A DNA stretch of 64,000 nucleotides from Pseudomonas japonica. Its GTDB lineage: Bacteria > Pseudomonadota > Gammaproteobacteria > Pseudomonadales > Pseudomonadaceae. The translations under genes were made by a program, and so were the position numbers. Below, in pieces: positions 54,355 through 61,775 of this stretch (position 1 is the first letter of the stretch; each line of letters starts with the position of its first letter). The stretch covers positions 62,001 through 126,000 of the forward strand of contig NZ_FZOL01000020.1 of the NCBI RefSeq assembly GCF_900188455.1, written 5' to 3'. The notes under the pieces were generated by a model. The model saw nothing but the letters and a program-made list of their open reading frames with translations. It ran no database searches and was not told the DNA's origin.

Positions 54355-54846
54355 GTGACCTTCAGGGCCTCATCGCTGGCTTGCCAGCGATGAGCATGGG
54401 TATCTACACATCTTCGAAGGCTTGTCGGGGGACCGCATCAAGGCCGCCAGGTGCCTGTCTTGAGTCTTGCAGCGCCCTCCAGATCGAGCGCCGCCCGCGC
54501 GGCGCATCGCGGGCAACGCCCGCTCCCACATCGGTTGCAACGTACCTATGTCTGACAGGCCATGGTTGACAGCCTTGTTGGTTCGACGCGATACCGAGTC
54601 GAGCCCAACAGCCTCCCCGCGATGCATCGCCGAAAAAACAAAGGCTGACAACTCAAATCCAACAGGCCATGGCACGTTGCAAAAGATGTGGGAGCGGGCA
54701 TTGCCCGCGATGCGCCGCGCGGGCGGCGCTCGATCTGGAGGGCGCTGCAAGACTCAAGACGGGCACCTGGCGGCCCTGATACAGTTTCCTGTCAGGCTTT
54801 CGGAGCTGTGTAGATACTCATGCAGCGATGAGGCCCTGAAGGTCAC
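54355..54846. repeat. Nested large inverted repeat, containing element copy C
   Basis: The inner element (54457-54760) has 87-bp arms like copies A and B, but its core (54544-54673) lies in the opposite orientation. Around it a second, unrelated inverted repeat (about 54355-54455 and 54761-54846, GTGACCTTCAGGGCCTCATC) extends the palindrome to about 490 bp. The outer left arm contains an extra hairpin TCATCGCTGGCTTGCCAGCG plus ATGA. It fills most of the 580-base gap and ends 16 bases from the MaoC-type gene stop. Confidence 0.9.
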
Positions 54847-54862
54847 AGGAGCCATCACCGGC

Positions 54863-55720
54863 CTACACCGGCTGCCATTCCCCGCTCATATGCACCAATC
54901 CGCCATGCCCACTCAGGCGGAACTGCCCGCTCGGCGCCTCGGCGCTGCAGTCTAGGAGCACCTCGCTGGGCAAGCGCACCGGCTTGTGGAATTCCACCGC
55001 CACCTCGTACCCGCTGCGCGGCAGATGCCCACGCAGGTGCGCCATGGCCATGGCCTTGCTCCACATGCCATGGGCGATGGCCTGGGGAAAACCGAACAGC
55101 CTGGCGCTGAGGGCACTCAGGTGGATCGGGTTGTAGTCGCCACACACCCTGGCGTAACGCCGGCCGATATCGCTGTCGGCGTACCAGCGGGTCAGCTCGC
55201 TCATCTCCAGCGGCTCCGCAACCTGCGCGACCGGAACCTCGCCTTCCAGCTTCATTCCGCGACAGAGCATGCGGCTGCTCTCCGACCAGATCAGCCCGAG
55301 ACCATCCTCGGCATCGGTGCGCAGGTCGAAGGTCGCGCCCTTTTCATGAGGGGCGAGGTTTTCCACGGACACCGCGAAGCGCAGCCGCGAAATGCCCCCC
55401 AACGGACGCAGCACGCGAATGCGATTGCCCAGGTGCACCAGGCCGAGCAGAGGGAAGGGAAAGTCCTTCGCGGTAAGCAACTGCATCTGCAGGGCGAAGG
55501 CCATCACGTGTGGATAAGTCGGCGGCAGGCGCCCGTCATGGGTGAACAGGCAGAGCTTGCGATAGGCGTCAAGGTTGCCCTCGTCGACATCGAGGCTGCA
55601 GCGCAGGCCATGGCGGGGCAGGCTGTCGCCGCTGATCCTGCGTTTCGTCGCGGCTTTCGCATACAAGCCGGACAGGCCGGCGGTGTGTCCGAGATCTTGC
55701 CAGGTCCGGGTCATCGTCAT
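54863..55720 (-). CDS. MaoC-family acyl-CoA/ACP dehydratase-like protein
   Basis: A 285-residue double hot-dog protein. The second half has the hydratase motif RYARVCGDYNPIHLS followed by FPQAIAHGMWSKAMA, with the Asp and His pair expected of MaoC (R)-specific enoyl hydratases; the first half is degenerate. The start MTMTRTWQDL at 55720 overlaps the FabG stop by 4 bases (ATGA). Together with FabG and the divergent thiolase it forms an acyl-chain module. Confidence 0.88.
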   Translation of the reverse strand: MTMTRTWQDLGHTAGLSGLYAKAATKRRISGDSLPRHGLRCSLDVDEGNLDAYRKLCLFTHDGRLPPTYPHVMAFALQMQLLTAKDFPFPLLGLVHLGNRIRVLRPLGGISRLRFAVSVENLAPHEKGATFDLRTDAEDGLGLIWSESSRMLCRGMKLEGEVPVAQVAEPLEMSELTRWYADSDIGRRYARVCGDYNPIHLSALSARLFGFPQAIAHGMWSKAMAMAHLRGHLPRSGYEVAVEFHKPVRLPSEVLLDCSAEAPSGQFRLSGHGGLVHMSGEWQPV

Positions 55721-57069
55721 GCCCCCATCACCGCCTGGCCACACACCCGCAGGACCTGGCCATTGACCGCGCCGCTGCCCGGCTGGGCCAGCCAGGCCAC
55801 CGCTTCGGCGACGTCCTGGGGCAGGCCGCCCTGGCCCAGCGAACTCATGCGCCGCCCGGCTTCGCGCAGGGTGAACGGGATGGCCGCGGTCATGCGGGTT
55901 TCGATGAAGCCCGGCGCCACTGCGTTGATGCTCCCGCCGCGCTCGGCCAGCAGGGGGGCCCAGGCCTGGGCCAGGCCGATCAGCCCGGCCTTGCTCGCCG
56001 CATAGTTGGCCTGCCCGCGATTGCCGGCGATGCCGCTGATCGAGGCCATCAGCACGATGCGTCCGTGGTCGTGCAGGGCGCCGCCGTCGATCAGGGCCTG
56101 GGTCAGCACGGCCGGGGCCTTGAGGTTCACCGCCATTACCGAATCCCAGTATTCCGGGGTCATGTTGGCCAGGGTCTTGTCGCGGGTGATGCCGGCGTTG
56201 TGCACGACGATATCGATGCCCTGCGGCAGGCCGTCGAGCAGTTGCGCGGCGGCGTCGGCGGCGCAGATGTCCAGGGCCAGGGCACGGCCGCCGAGGCGCT
56301 CGGCCAGGGCCTTGAGGTCGTCGGCGGCCTGCGGCACGTCGAGCAGCACAACGTCGGCGCCATCCCGGGCCAGGGTTTCGGCGATGGCCGCGCCAATACC
56401 CCGTGCGGCACCGGTGACCAGGGCCTTGCGCCCCGCCAGCGGCCGGGTCCAGTCCTGTACCTGCTCGCGGCAGGCTTCCAGGCGCAGGACCTGGCCGCTG
56501 ATGAAGGCGCTTTTCGGCGACAGGAAGAAGCGCAGGGCGCCTTCCAGTTGATCCTCGGCATCCGGCGCCACATAGAGCAGTTGCAGGGTCGCGCCGTTGC
56601 GCAGCTCCTTGGCCAGCGAACGGGCGAAGCCTTCCAGCGCGCGCTGGGCAACCCGCGCCAGGACCTCATCGAGATATTCCGGGGCGCGTCCGAGAATCAC
56701 CACATGGGCGCAGCGATCGAGGCTGCGCAGCAGGGGCTGGAAGAACTCGCGCAGTTGCTTGAGCGGGTCGATGTCGCTCAACGTGCTGGCATCGAAGACC
56801 ACCGCCTTGAGCTTGCCGCCCAGACCGGCGACCCAGGCCGGCAGGTCCAGGGCCTCGTCGGCGAAGCGGTAGACCTCGCTGGTCAACCGGCTGGAAAACC
56901 CCGCCACCTTCGCCGCCAGCGGGCCGCCACCAAGCAGCAGCGCACCCTCCACCGGCCGCAGCCGACCGGCCTCCCAGCGTTCCAGGCGAGCCGGCGCCGG
57001 CAGGCCGACGGCGCCGACCACTCGGCGACCGAGATCGGAGTTGGCGAAGTTGATATAGCGGTCGCTCAT
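55717..57069 (-). CDS. Long 3-oxoacyl-ACP/CoA reductase, FabG-type
   Basis: A 450-residue short-chain dehydrogenase, about 200 residues longer than ordinary FabG. The C-terminal half is a complete reductase: KALVTGAARGIGAAIAETLA near 214-233, HNAGITRDKTLANMTPEYWD, the catalytic Ser in ASISGIAGNRGQ, and YAASK. The N-terminal half is a second Rossmann-like domain without these motifs. Such high-molecular-weight FabG (FabG4-type) enzymes prefer NADH and acyl-CoA in mycobacteria. It is divergent from the thiolase gene. Confidence 0.92.
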   Translation of the reverse strand: MSDRYINFANSDLGRRVVGAVGLPAPARLERWEAGRLRPVEGALLLGGGPLAAKVAGFSSRLTSEVYRFADEALDLPAWVAGLGGKLKAVVFDASTLSDIDPLKQLREFFQPLLRSLDRCAHVVILGRAPEYLDEVLARVAQRALEGFARSLAKELRNGATLQLLYVAPDAEDQLEGALRFFLSPKSAFISGQVLRLEACREQVQDWTRPLAGRKALVTGAARGIGAAIAETLARDGADVVLLDVPQAADDLKALAERLGGRALALDICAADAAAQLLDGLPQGIDIVVHNAGITRDKTLANMTPEYWDSVMAVNLKAPAVLTQALIDGGALHDHGRIVLMASISGIAGNRGQANYAASKAGLIGLAQAWAPLLAERGGSINAVAPGFIETRMTAAIPFTLREAGRRMSSLGQGGLPQDVAEAVAWLAQPGSGAVNGQVLRVCGQAVMGA

Positions 57070-57186
57070 AAGGACATCTCCCGGAAATAAGCCTCAAAGT
57101 GTGGACCATGATCGGCCGTTGGTCGTTCGAAGCGGGAAAAAAGTCCTACGCTGTAGGCGTCTATTTCGCGAAAAAGGAATGTCTTA

Positions 57187-58464
57187 ATGCGAGTTTTGCG
57201 TCGGGTCGCGATCATCGGCGGCAATCGAATCCCTTTCGCTCGTTCCAACGGTCCTTATGCCAAAGCGAGCAACCAGGCGATGCTGACCGCCGCGCTGGAG
57301 GGGCTGATCGAGCGCTTCGGCCTGCATGGCCAGCGTATGGGCGAAGTGGTCGCGGGGGCGGTGCTCAAGCATTCCCGTGAGCTCAACCTGACCCGCGAAT
57401 GTGTGCTCGGCTCGCGCCTGTCGGCGCAGACCCCGGCCTACGATATCCAGCAGGCCTGTGGCACCGGGCTGGAGGCGGCATTGCTGGTGGCCAACAAGAT
57501 CGCCCTGGGCCAGATCGACTGCGCGATCGCCGGGGGCGTCGACACCACGTCCGATGCCCCCATCGCGGTCAGCGAAGGCCTGCGTCATGTGTTGCTGGAA
57601 GCCAATCGCGGCAAGACCACCGGCGACAAACTGAAGGCGCTGCTCAAGCTGCGCCCGAGCCATCTGAAACCCGAACTGCCGCGCAACGGCGAGCCCCGCA
57701 CCGGGCTGTCCATGGGCGAGCACTGCGAGCTGATGGCCCAGCACTGGGGCATCGCGCGCGCGGAGCAGGACGAACTGGCCCTGCGCAGCCACCAGAACCT
57801 GGCCGCGGCGTTCAACGAGGGCTGGCAAGGTGACCTGCTGACCCCGTTCCAGGGCCTGACCCGCGACCACAACCTGCGCCCGGACCTGACCCTGGAAAAA
57901 CTCGCCGCCCTCAAGCCGGTGTTCGAGCGCAGCGACAAGGGCACGTTGACCGCTGGCAACTCCACGCCCTTGACCGATGGCGCCGCGGTGGTGCTGCTGG
58001 CGAGCGAGGAATGGGCGCAGGCGCGCGGCCTGCCGGTGCTGGCCTATCTGCTGGACGGCGAGACTGCCGCGGTGGATTTCGTCAAAGGCCACGAAGGCCT
58101 GCTGATGGCCCCGGTGTACGCGGTGCCGCGCCTGCTGGCGCGACATGGCCTGAGCCTGCAGGACTTCGACTACTACGAAATCCACGAAGCCTTCGCCGCC
58201 CAGGTGCTGTGCACCCTCAAGGCCTGGGAGGACGCCGACTACTGCCGCGACCGCCTCGGCCTGGCGCAGCCGCTGGGGTCCATCGATCGCAGCCGGCTGA
58301 ATGTGAAGGGCAGCTCGCTGGCAGCCGGCCATCCGTTCGCCGCCACTGGCGGGCGGATCCTCGCCAACCTGGCCAAACTGCTCGACCAGGCGGGCCAGGG
58401 CCGCGGCCTGATTTCCATCTGCGCCGCCGGCGGTCAGGGAGTGACGGCGATCATCGAGCGCTGA
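57187..58464 (+). CDS. Acetyl-CoA acetyltransferase (thiolase)
   Basis: A 425-residue thiolase closest to the FadI-type group. The nucleophilic Cys lies in DIQQACGTGLEAALLVANKI, with the second-site motifs YYEIHEAFAAQVL and KGSSLAAGHPFAATGGRIL, and the final catalytic Cys in ISICAAGGQG. All catalytic residues are present. An AAGGAA site precedes the ATG. The 3' end overlaps the SBF transporter gene convergently by 14 bases. The PAO1 PA4785-PA4786 pair is the likely equivalent. Confidence 0.92.
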   Translation: MRVLRRVAIIGGNRIPFARSNGPYAKASNQAMLTAALEGLIERFGLHGQRMGEVVAGAVLKHSRELNLTRECVLGSRLSAQTPAYDIQQACGTGLEAALLVANKIALGQIDCAIAGGVDTTSDAPIAVSEGLRHVLLEANRGKTTGDKLKALLKLRPSHLKPELPRNGEPRTGLSMGEHCELMAQHWGIARAEQDELALRSHQNLAAAFNEGWQGDLLTPFQGLTRDHNLRPDLTLEKLAALKPVFERSDKGTLTAGNSTPLTDGAAVVLLASEEWAQARGLPVLAYLLDGETAAVDFVKGHEGLLMAPVYAVPRLLARHGLSLQDFDYYEIHEAFAAQVLCTLKAWEDADYCRDRLGLAQPLGSIDRSRLNVKGSSLAAGHPFAATGGRILANLAKLLDQAGQGRGLISICAAGGQGVTAIIER

Positions 58465-59473
58465 CCAGCCGGCTGTCGTCGCTGGCGCTGTCGCGCTGGC
58501 TCGAATAGCTCTCGGCCATGATCGAGCAGACGATCAACTGCAGCGGGTGGTAGATCATGATCGGCAGCAGGATCAGGCCCAGCCCGGGGTGCGCGCCGAA
58601 GATCAGCGCGGCCATCGGCGCCCCGGCGGCGAGGGATTTCTTGCTCGCGCAGAACACCGCGGCGATTTCGTCGGGGCGGCTGAATTTCAGGGCGCGGGCG
58701 GTGCGGGTGGTCAGCCAGAGCACCAGGGCCAGGATCACCGCGCTGCCGACGAAGGCGCTGACCAGCACCGACAGGCCCTGTTGCTGCCACATGCCGGACA
58801 TCATCGAGTTGCAGAACGCGGCGTAGACCAGCAGCAGGATCACCAGCTTGTCCATCACGCTGGTGTAGCGCTTGTACCTGGCGAAGAACCTGCCCAGCCA
58901 AGGACGCAGCGCCTGGCCCAGCAGCAGCGGGGCGAGCAGCAGGCCGCAGAGGTCGAGCAGGGTGGCGCCGAGGTCGATGCCGTCGCTGCCGCTGCCCACC
59001 ACCAGGCTGCACAGCCACGGGGTGATGAAGATGCCGAGGACGCTGGACAGGCTGGCATTGAGGATCGCCGCCGGTACGTTGCCACCGGCGCTGCCGGTCA
59101 GGGCCACCGAGGACGAAATGGTCGAGGGCAGGGCACACAGGTAGAGGAAACCGAGCATCAGCAGGGCCGGGATCTGCGTGCCGAACACTGCCTTGCCCAG
59201 CAGCCACAGCAGGGGGAAGACCACGAAGGTGAAGACCTGCACCATCAGGTGCAGGCGCACATTCTTCAGGCCGTGGCGGATCTGTTCGCCGGACAGGTTG
59301 ATGCCGTGGAGGAAGAACACCACGAACACGCCGATGTTGATCACGTACTCGGCGTGCATCCCGCCACCCGCGGCGCCGAAGCGCGGGAACAGCCAGGCGA
59401 GGAAGGTGGCGAGGAACATGCCGCAGAGGAACCAGTCGGTGACCACGCGCTTGAGGTGTTTGATTGCTTGCAT
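58451..59473 (-). CDS. Bile acid:sodium symporter-family transporter (SBF-like)
   Basis: A 340-residue inner-membrane protein with about ten predicted helices, of the SBF-like YfeH branch. It shows the family segments LPSTISSSVALTGSAGGNVP (the substrate-site crossover region) and NASLSSVLGIFITPWL. The substrate in bacteria is generally unknown. It is divergent from an AraC-type gene with 85 bases between, so that regulator may control it. Confidence 0.88.
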   Translation of the reverse strand: MQAIKHLKRVVTDWFLCGMFLATFLAWLFPRFGAAGGGMHAEYVINIGVFVVFFLHGINLSGEQIRHGLKNVRLHLMVQVFTFVVFPLLWLLGKAVFGTQIPALLMLGFLYLCALPSTISSSVALTGSAGGNVPAAILNASLSSVLGIFITPWLCSLVVGSGSDGIDLGATLLDLCGLLLAPLLLGQALRPWLGRFFARYKRYTSVMDKLVILLLVYAAFCNSMMSGMWQQQGLSVLVSAFVGSAVILALVLWLTTRTARALKFSRPDEIAAVFCASKKSLAAGAPMAALIFGAHPGLGLILLPIMIYHPLQLIVCSIMAESYSSQRDSASDDSRLVSAR

Positions 59474-59558
59474 AGGCGGACCTTCGAATCATCTTGTAAT
59501 AATCGTCTGCGACGTTAACCTGCGTGTCAGTTTCCGTCTTGCGACATAAGGCCAAGCG

Positions 59559-60350
59559 ATGCCGAGTAACGGACAAAACCCTTCACCCCGTCGGATTCCC
59601 GACCTGGCGGCGTTGCCGCGGCCGCTGTTTGCGCGGGCCGAAAGCCTCGGCGCCGGGTCGTGGACAACCCGTCATCGGCATGACTGGGTGCAGTTTTCCT
59701 ACGCCATCAGTGGCGTGCTTGGCGTGTACACCGCCGAGGGCAGCTATTTCGCCCCGCCGCAGTGGGGCGTCTGGGTGCCGGCCGGGGTCGAGCACGAAGT
59801 GATCACCTCGACCCGCGCCGAGATGCGCAGCCTCTACGTGCGCGGCAGCGATGCGGCCTGGGCGCCGGGGCATTGCCGGGTGCTGGAGGTGACGCCGCTG
59901 GCGCGGGAACTGATCAAGCAGTTCTGCCTGTACCCGGTGGAGTACCCCGAAGGCGACAGCGACGAGGCGCATCTGGTGCGGGTCTTGCTGGATCAGTTGC
60001 GCACGTTGCCGGAGGTGGGGTTTTCCTTGCCGCTGCCGCAGCACCCCGGATTGCTGGAGGTCTGCAACACGCTGCTGGCGAACCCGGAGCAGGGCCACAC
60101 CCTGGAGCATTGGGCGCAGCGCCTCGGGCGCTCGGAGAAGACCCTGATGCGCCTGTTCCAGCGCGAGACCGGGCTGAGCTTTCGCGCCTGGCGCCAGCGC
60201 ATGCGCCTGCTGTCCTCGCTCGACGCGCTGGAGCAGGGGCAGAGCGTCATTCAGGCGGCCCTGGGATGCGGTTACGATTCAACGTCGGCGTACATCGCCG
60301 CGTTCAAGGGATTGTTTGGCACGACCCCCGGGGAACTGTTCCGGGGTTGA
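59559..60350 (+). CDS. AraC family transcriptional regulator with cupin domain
   Basis: A 263-residue regulator. The N-terminal cupin (RHRHDWVQFSYAISGVLGVY, then WGVWVPAGVEHEV) would sense a small ligand. The C-terminal double helix-turn-helix (EHWAQRLGRSEKTLMRLFQR and IQAALGCGYDSTSAYIAAFK) binds DNA. It lies divergent from the SBF-family transporter gene, a common arrangement for local control. Confidence 0.92.
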   Translation: MPSNGQNPSPRRIPDLAALPRPLFARAESLGAGSWTTRHRHDWVQFSYAISGVLGVYTAEGSYFAPPQWGVWVPAGVEHEVITSTRAEMRSLYVRGSDAAWAPGHCRVLEVTPLARELIKQFCLYPVEYPEGDSDEAHLVRVLLDQLRTLPEVGFSLPLPQHPGLLEVCNTLLANPEQGHTLEHWAQRLGRSEKTLMRLFQRETGLSFRAWRQRMRLLSSLDALEQGQSVIQAALGCGYDSTSAYIAAFKGLFGTTPGELFRG

Positions 60351-60478
60351 ACTGACGTAAATTGAAACCATGTGGCGGTTGATCGGGATCCGTTCCCCGC
60401 TAGGCACATGCGCTATGGTGTGCGCCGCGCCCATGAGGCGTTACCAATCGAGGCAGACAGGAGCCAGAACAAAAGCCG

Positions 60479-61372
60479 ATGAAGACTCCCAAACGGATTG
60501 AACCGCTGATCGAAGACGGGATGGTCGATGAAGTGCTGCGCCCGCTGATGAGCGGCAAGGAAGCCGCGGTCTATGTGGTGCGCTGCGGTCGCCAACTGCG
60601 CTGCGCCAAGGTCTACAAGGAAGCCGACAAGCGCAGTTTCCGCCAGGCCGCCGAATACCAGGAGGGCCGCAAGGTGCGCAACAGCCGGCAGGCCCGGGCC
60701 ATGGCCAAGGGCTCGAAATACGGCCGGCGCGAAGCCGAGGAGGCCTGGCAGAACGCCGAGGTGGCGGCCTTGTTCCGCCTCGCCAGCGCCGGGGTACGGG
60801 TGCCCAAGCCCTATGATTTCCTCGATGGCGTGCTGCTGATGGAACTGGTCACCGACGAGGACGGCCAGGCCGCGCCGCGCCTCAACGACGTGCACCTGGA
60901 GCCGGAGCAGGCCCGCGAATACCACGCCTTCATCATTCGCCAGATCGTGTTGATGCTGTGCGCCGGCCTGGTGCATGGCGACCTGTCCGAATTCAATGTG
61001 CTGCTCGGCCCCGACGGCCCGGTGATCATCGACTTGCCGCAGGCGGTGGATGCCGCGGCCAACAATCACGCCTTCAGCATGCTCGAGCGCGATGTGGCGA
61101 ACATGGCCCACTACTTCGGCCGTTTCGCGCCGGAACTCAGGCAGACCCGTTTCGCCAGGGAAATGTGGGCGCTGTACCAGGCCGGCGAGCTGCAACCGGA
61201 AAGCGCGTTGACGGGACAGTGGAAGGATGACGAGCACCACGCCGATGTGGGCAGCGTGATGCGCGAGATCGAGGCGGCGAAGTTCGACGAGGCCCGCCGC
61301 CGCGCGGCGCGGGAAGACGCCGAACGCGGGCCGGTCAAGGACGAGGAACCGCCGCCGCCCTGGGCCCGCTGA
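60479..61372 (+). CDS. RIO1-like atypical protein kinase
   Basis: A 297-residue serine kinase-like protein of the RIO family, matching PAO1 PA4780. A Gly-rich segment (PLMSGKEAAVYVVRCG) is followed by the lysine (AKVYKE), the catalytic loop HGDLSEFNVLLG with Asp and Asn, and the metal-binding Asp in VIIDLPQAVD, which replaces DFG as in all RIO kinases. The C-terminal tail is charged and Pro-rich. All catalytic residues are present, but no substrate is known. It ends 4 bases before the convergent cueR stop. Confidence 0.9.
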   Translation: MKTPKRIEPLIEDGMVDEVLRPLMSGKEAAVYVVRCGRQLRCAKVYKEADKRSFRQAAEYQEGRKVRNSRQARAMAKGSKYGRREAEEAWQNAEVAALFRLASAGVRVPKPYDFLDGVLLMELVTDEDGQAAPRLNDVHLEPEQAREYHAFIIRQIVLMLCAGLVHGDLSEFNVLLGPDGPVIIDLPQAVDAAANNHAFSMLERDVANMAHYFGRFAPELRQTRFAREMWALYQAGELQPESALTGQWKDDEHHADVGSVMREIEAAKFDEARRRAAREDAERGPVKDEEPPPPWAR

Positions 61373-61376
61373 GCGC

Positions 61377-61775
61377 TCAGTGACAGCAGCCGGCTGCCAG
61401 GTCCTTGAGGATCGGGCAGTCGGGGCGGTCGTCGCCTTGGCAGTGGGCGACCAGTTCGCTGAGGGTGTCGCGCAGGCTCACCAACTCCTCGATGCGCCGG
61501 TCGAGGTCGGCGATATGCTCGCTGGCCAGGGCCTTGACGTCGGCGCTGGCGCGCTGGCGGTCCTGCCACAGGGTCAGCAGTTTCGCCACTTCCTCCAGGG
61601 AAAAACCCAGATCCCGCGAGCGCTTGATGAAGGTCAGGCTGTGCAGGTCGTCCTGGCCGTAGAGGCGGTAGCCACTGTCGCTGCGCGAGGCGGGCTTGAG
61701 CAGGCCGATCGACTCGTAGTAGCGGATCATCTTTGCACTCAGACCCGTGCGCCGGGCTGCCTGGCCGATGTTCAT
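61377..61775 (-). CDS. cueR: Copper efflux regulator CueR (MerR family)
   Basis: A 132-residue copper(I)-sensing activator that distorts the spacer of target promoters. It has an N-terminal winged helix (MNIGQAARRTGLSAKMIRYY), a dimerisation helix, and the metal loop with Cys112 and Cys120 (CQGDDRPDC), at the same positions as E. coli CueR; a CCH tail ends the protein. The ATG overlaps the copA stop by 4 bases, so cueR is co-transcribed with its own target. Confidence 0.95.
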   Translation of the reverse strand: MNIGQAARRTGLSAKMIRYYESIGLLKPASRSDSGYRLYGQDDLHSLTFIKRSRDLGFSLEEVAKLLTLWQDRQRASADVKALASEHIADLDRRIEELVSLRDTLSELVAHCQGDDRPDCPILKDLAAGCCH

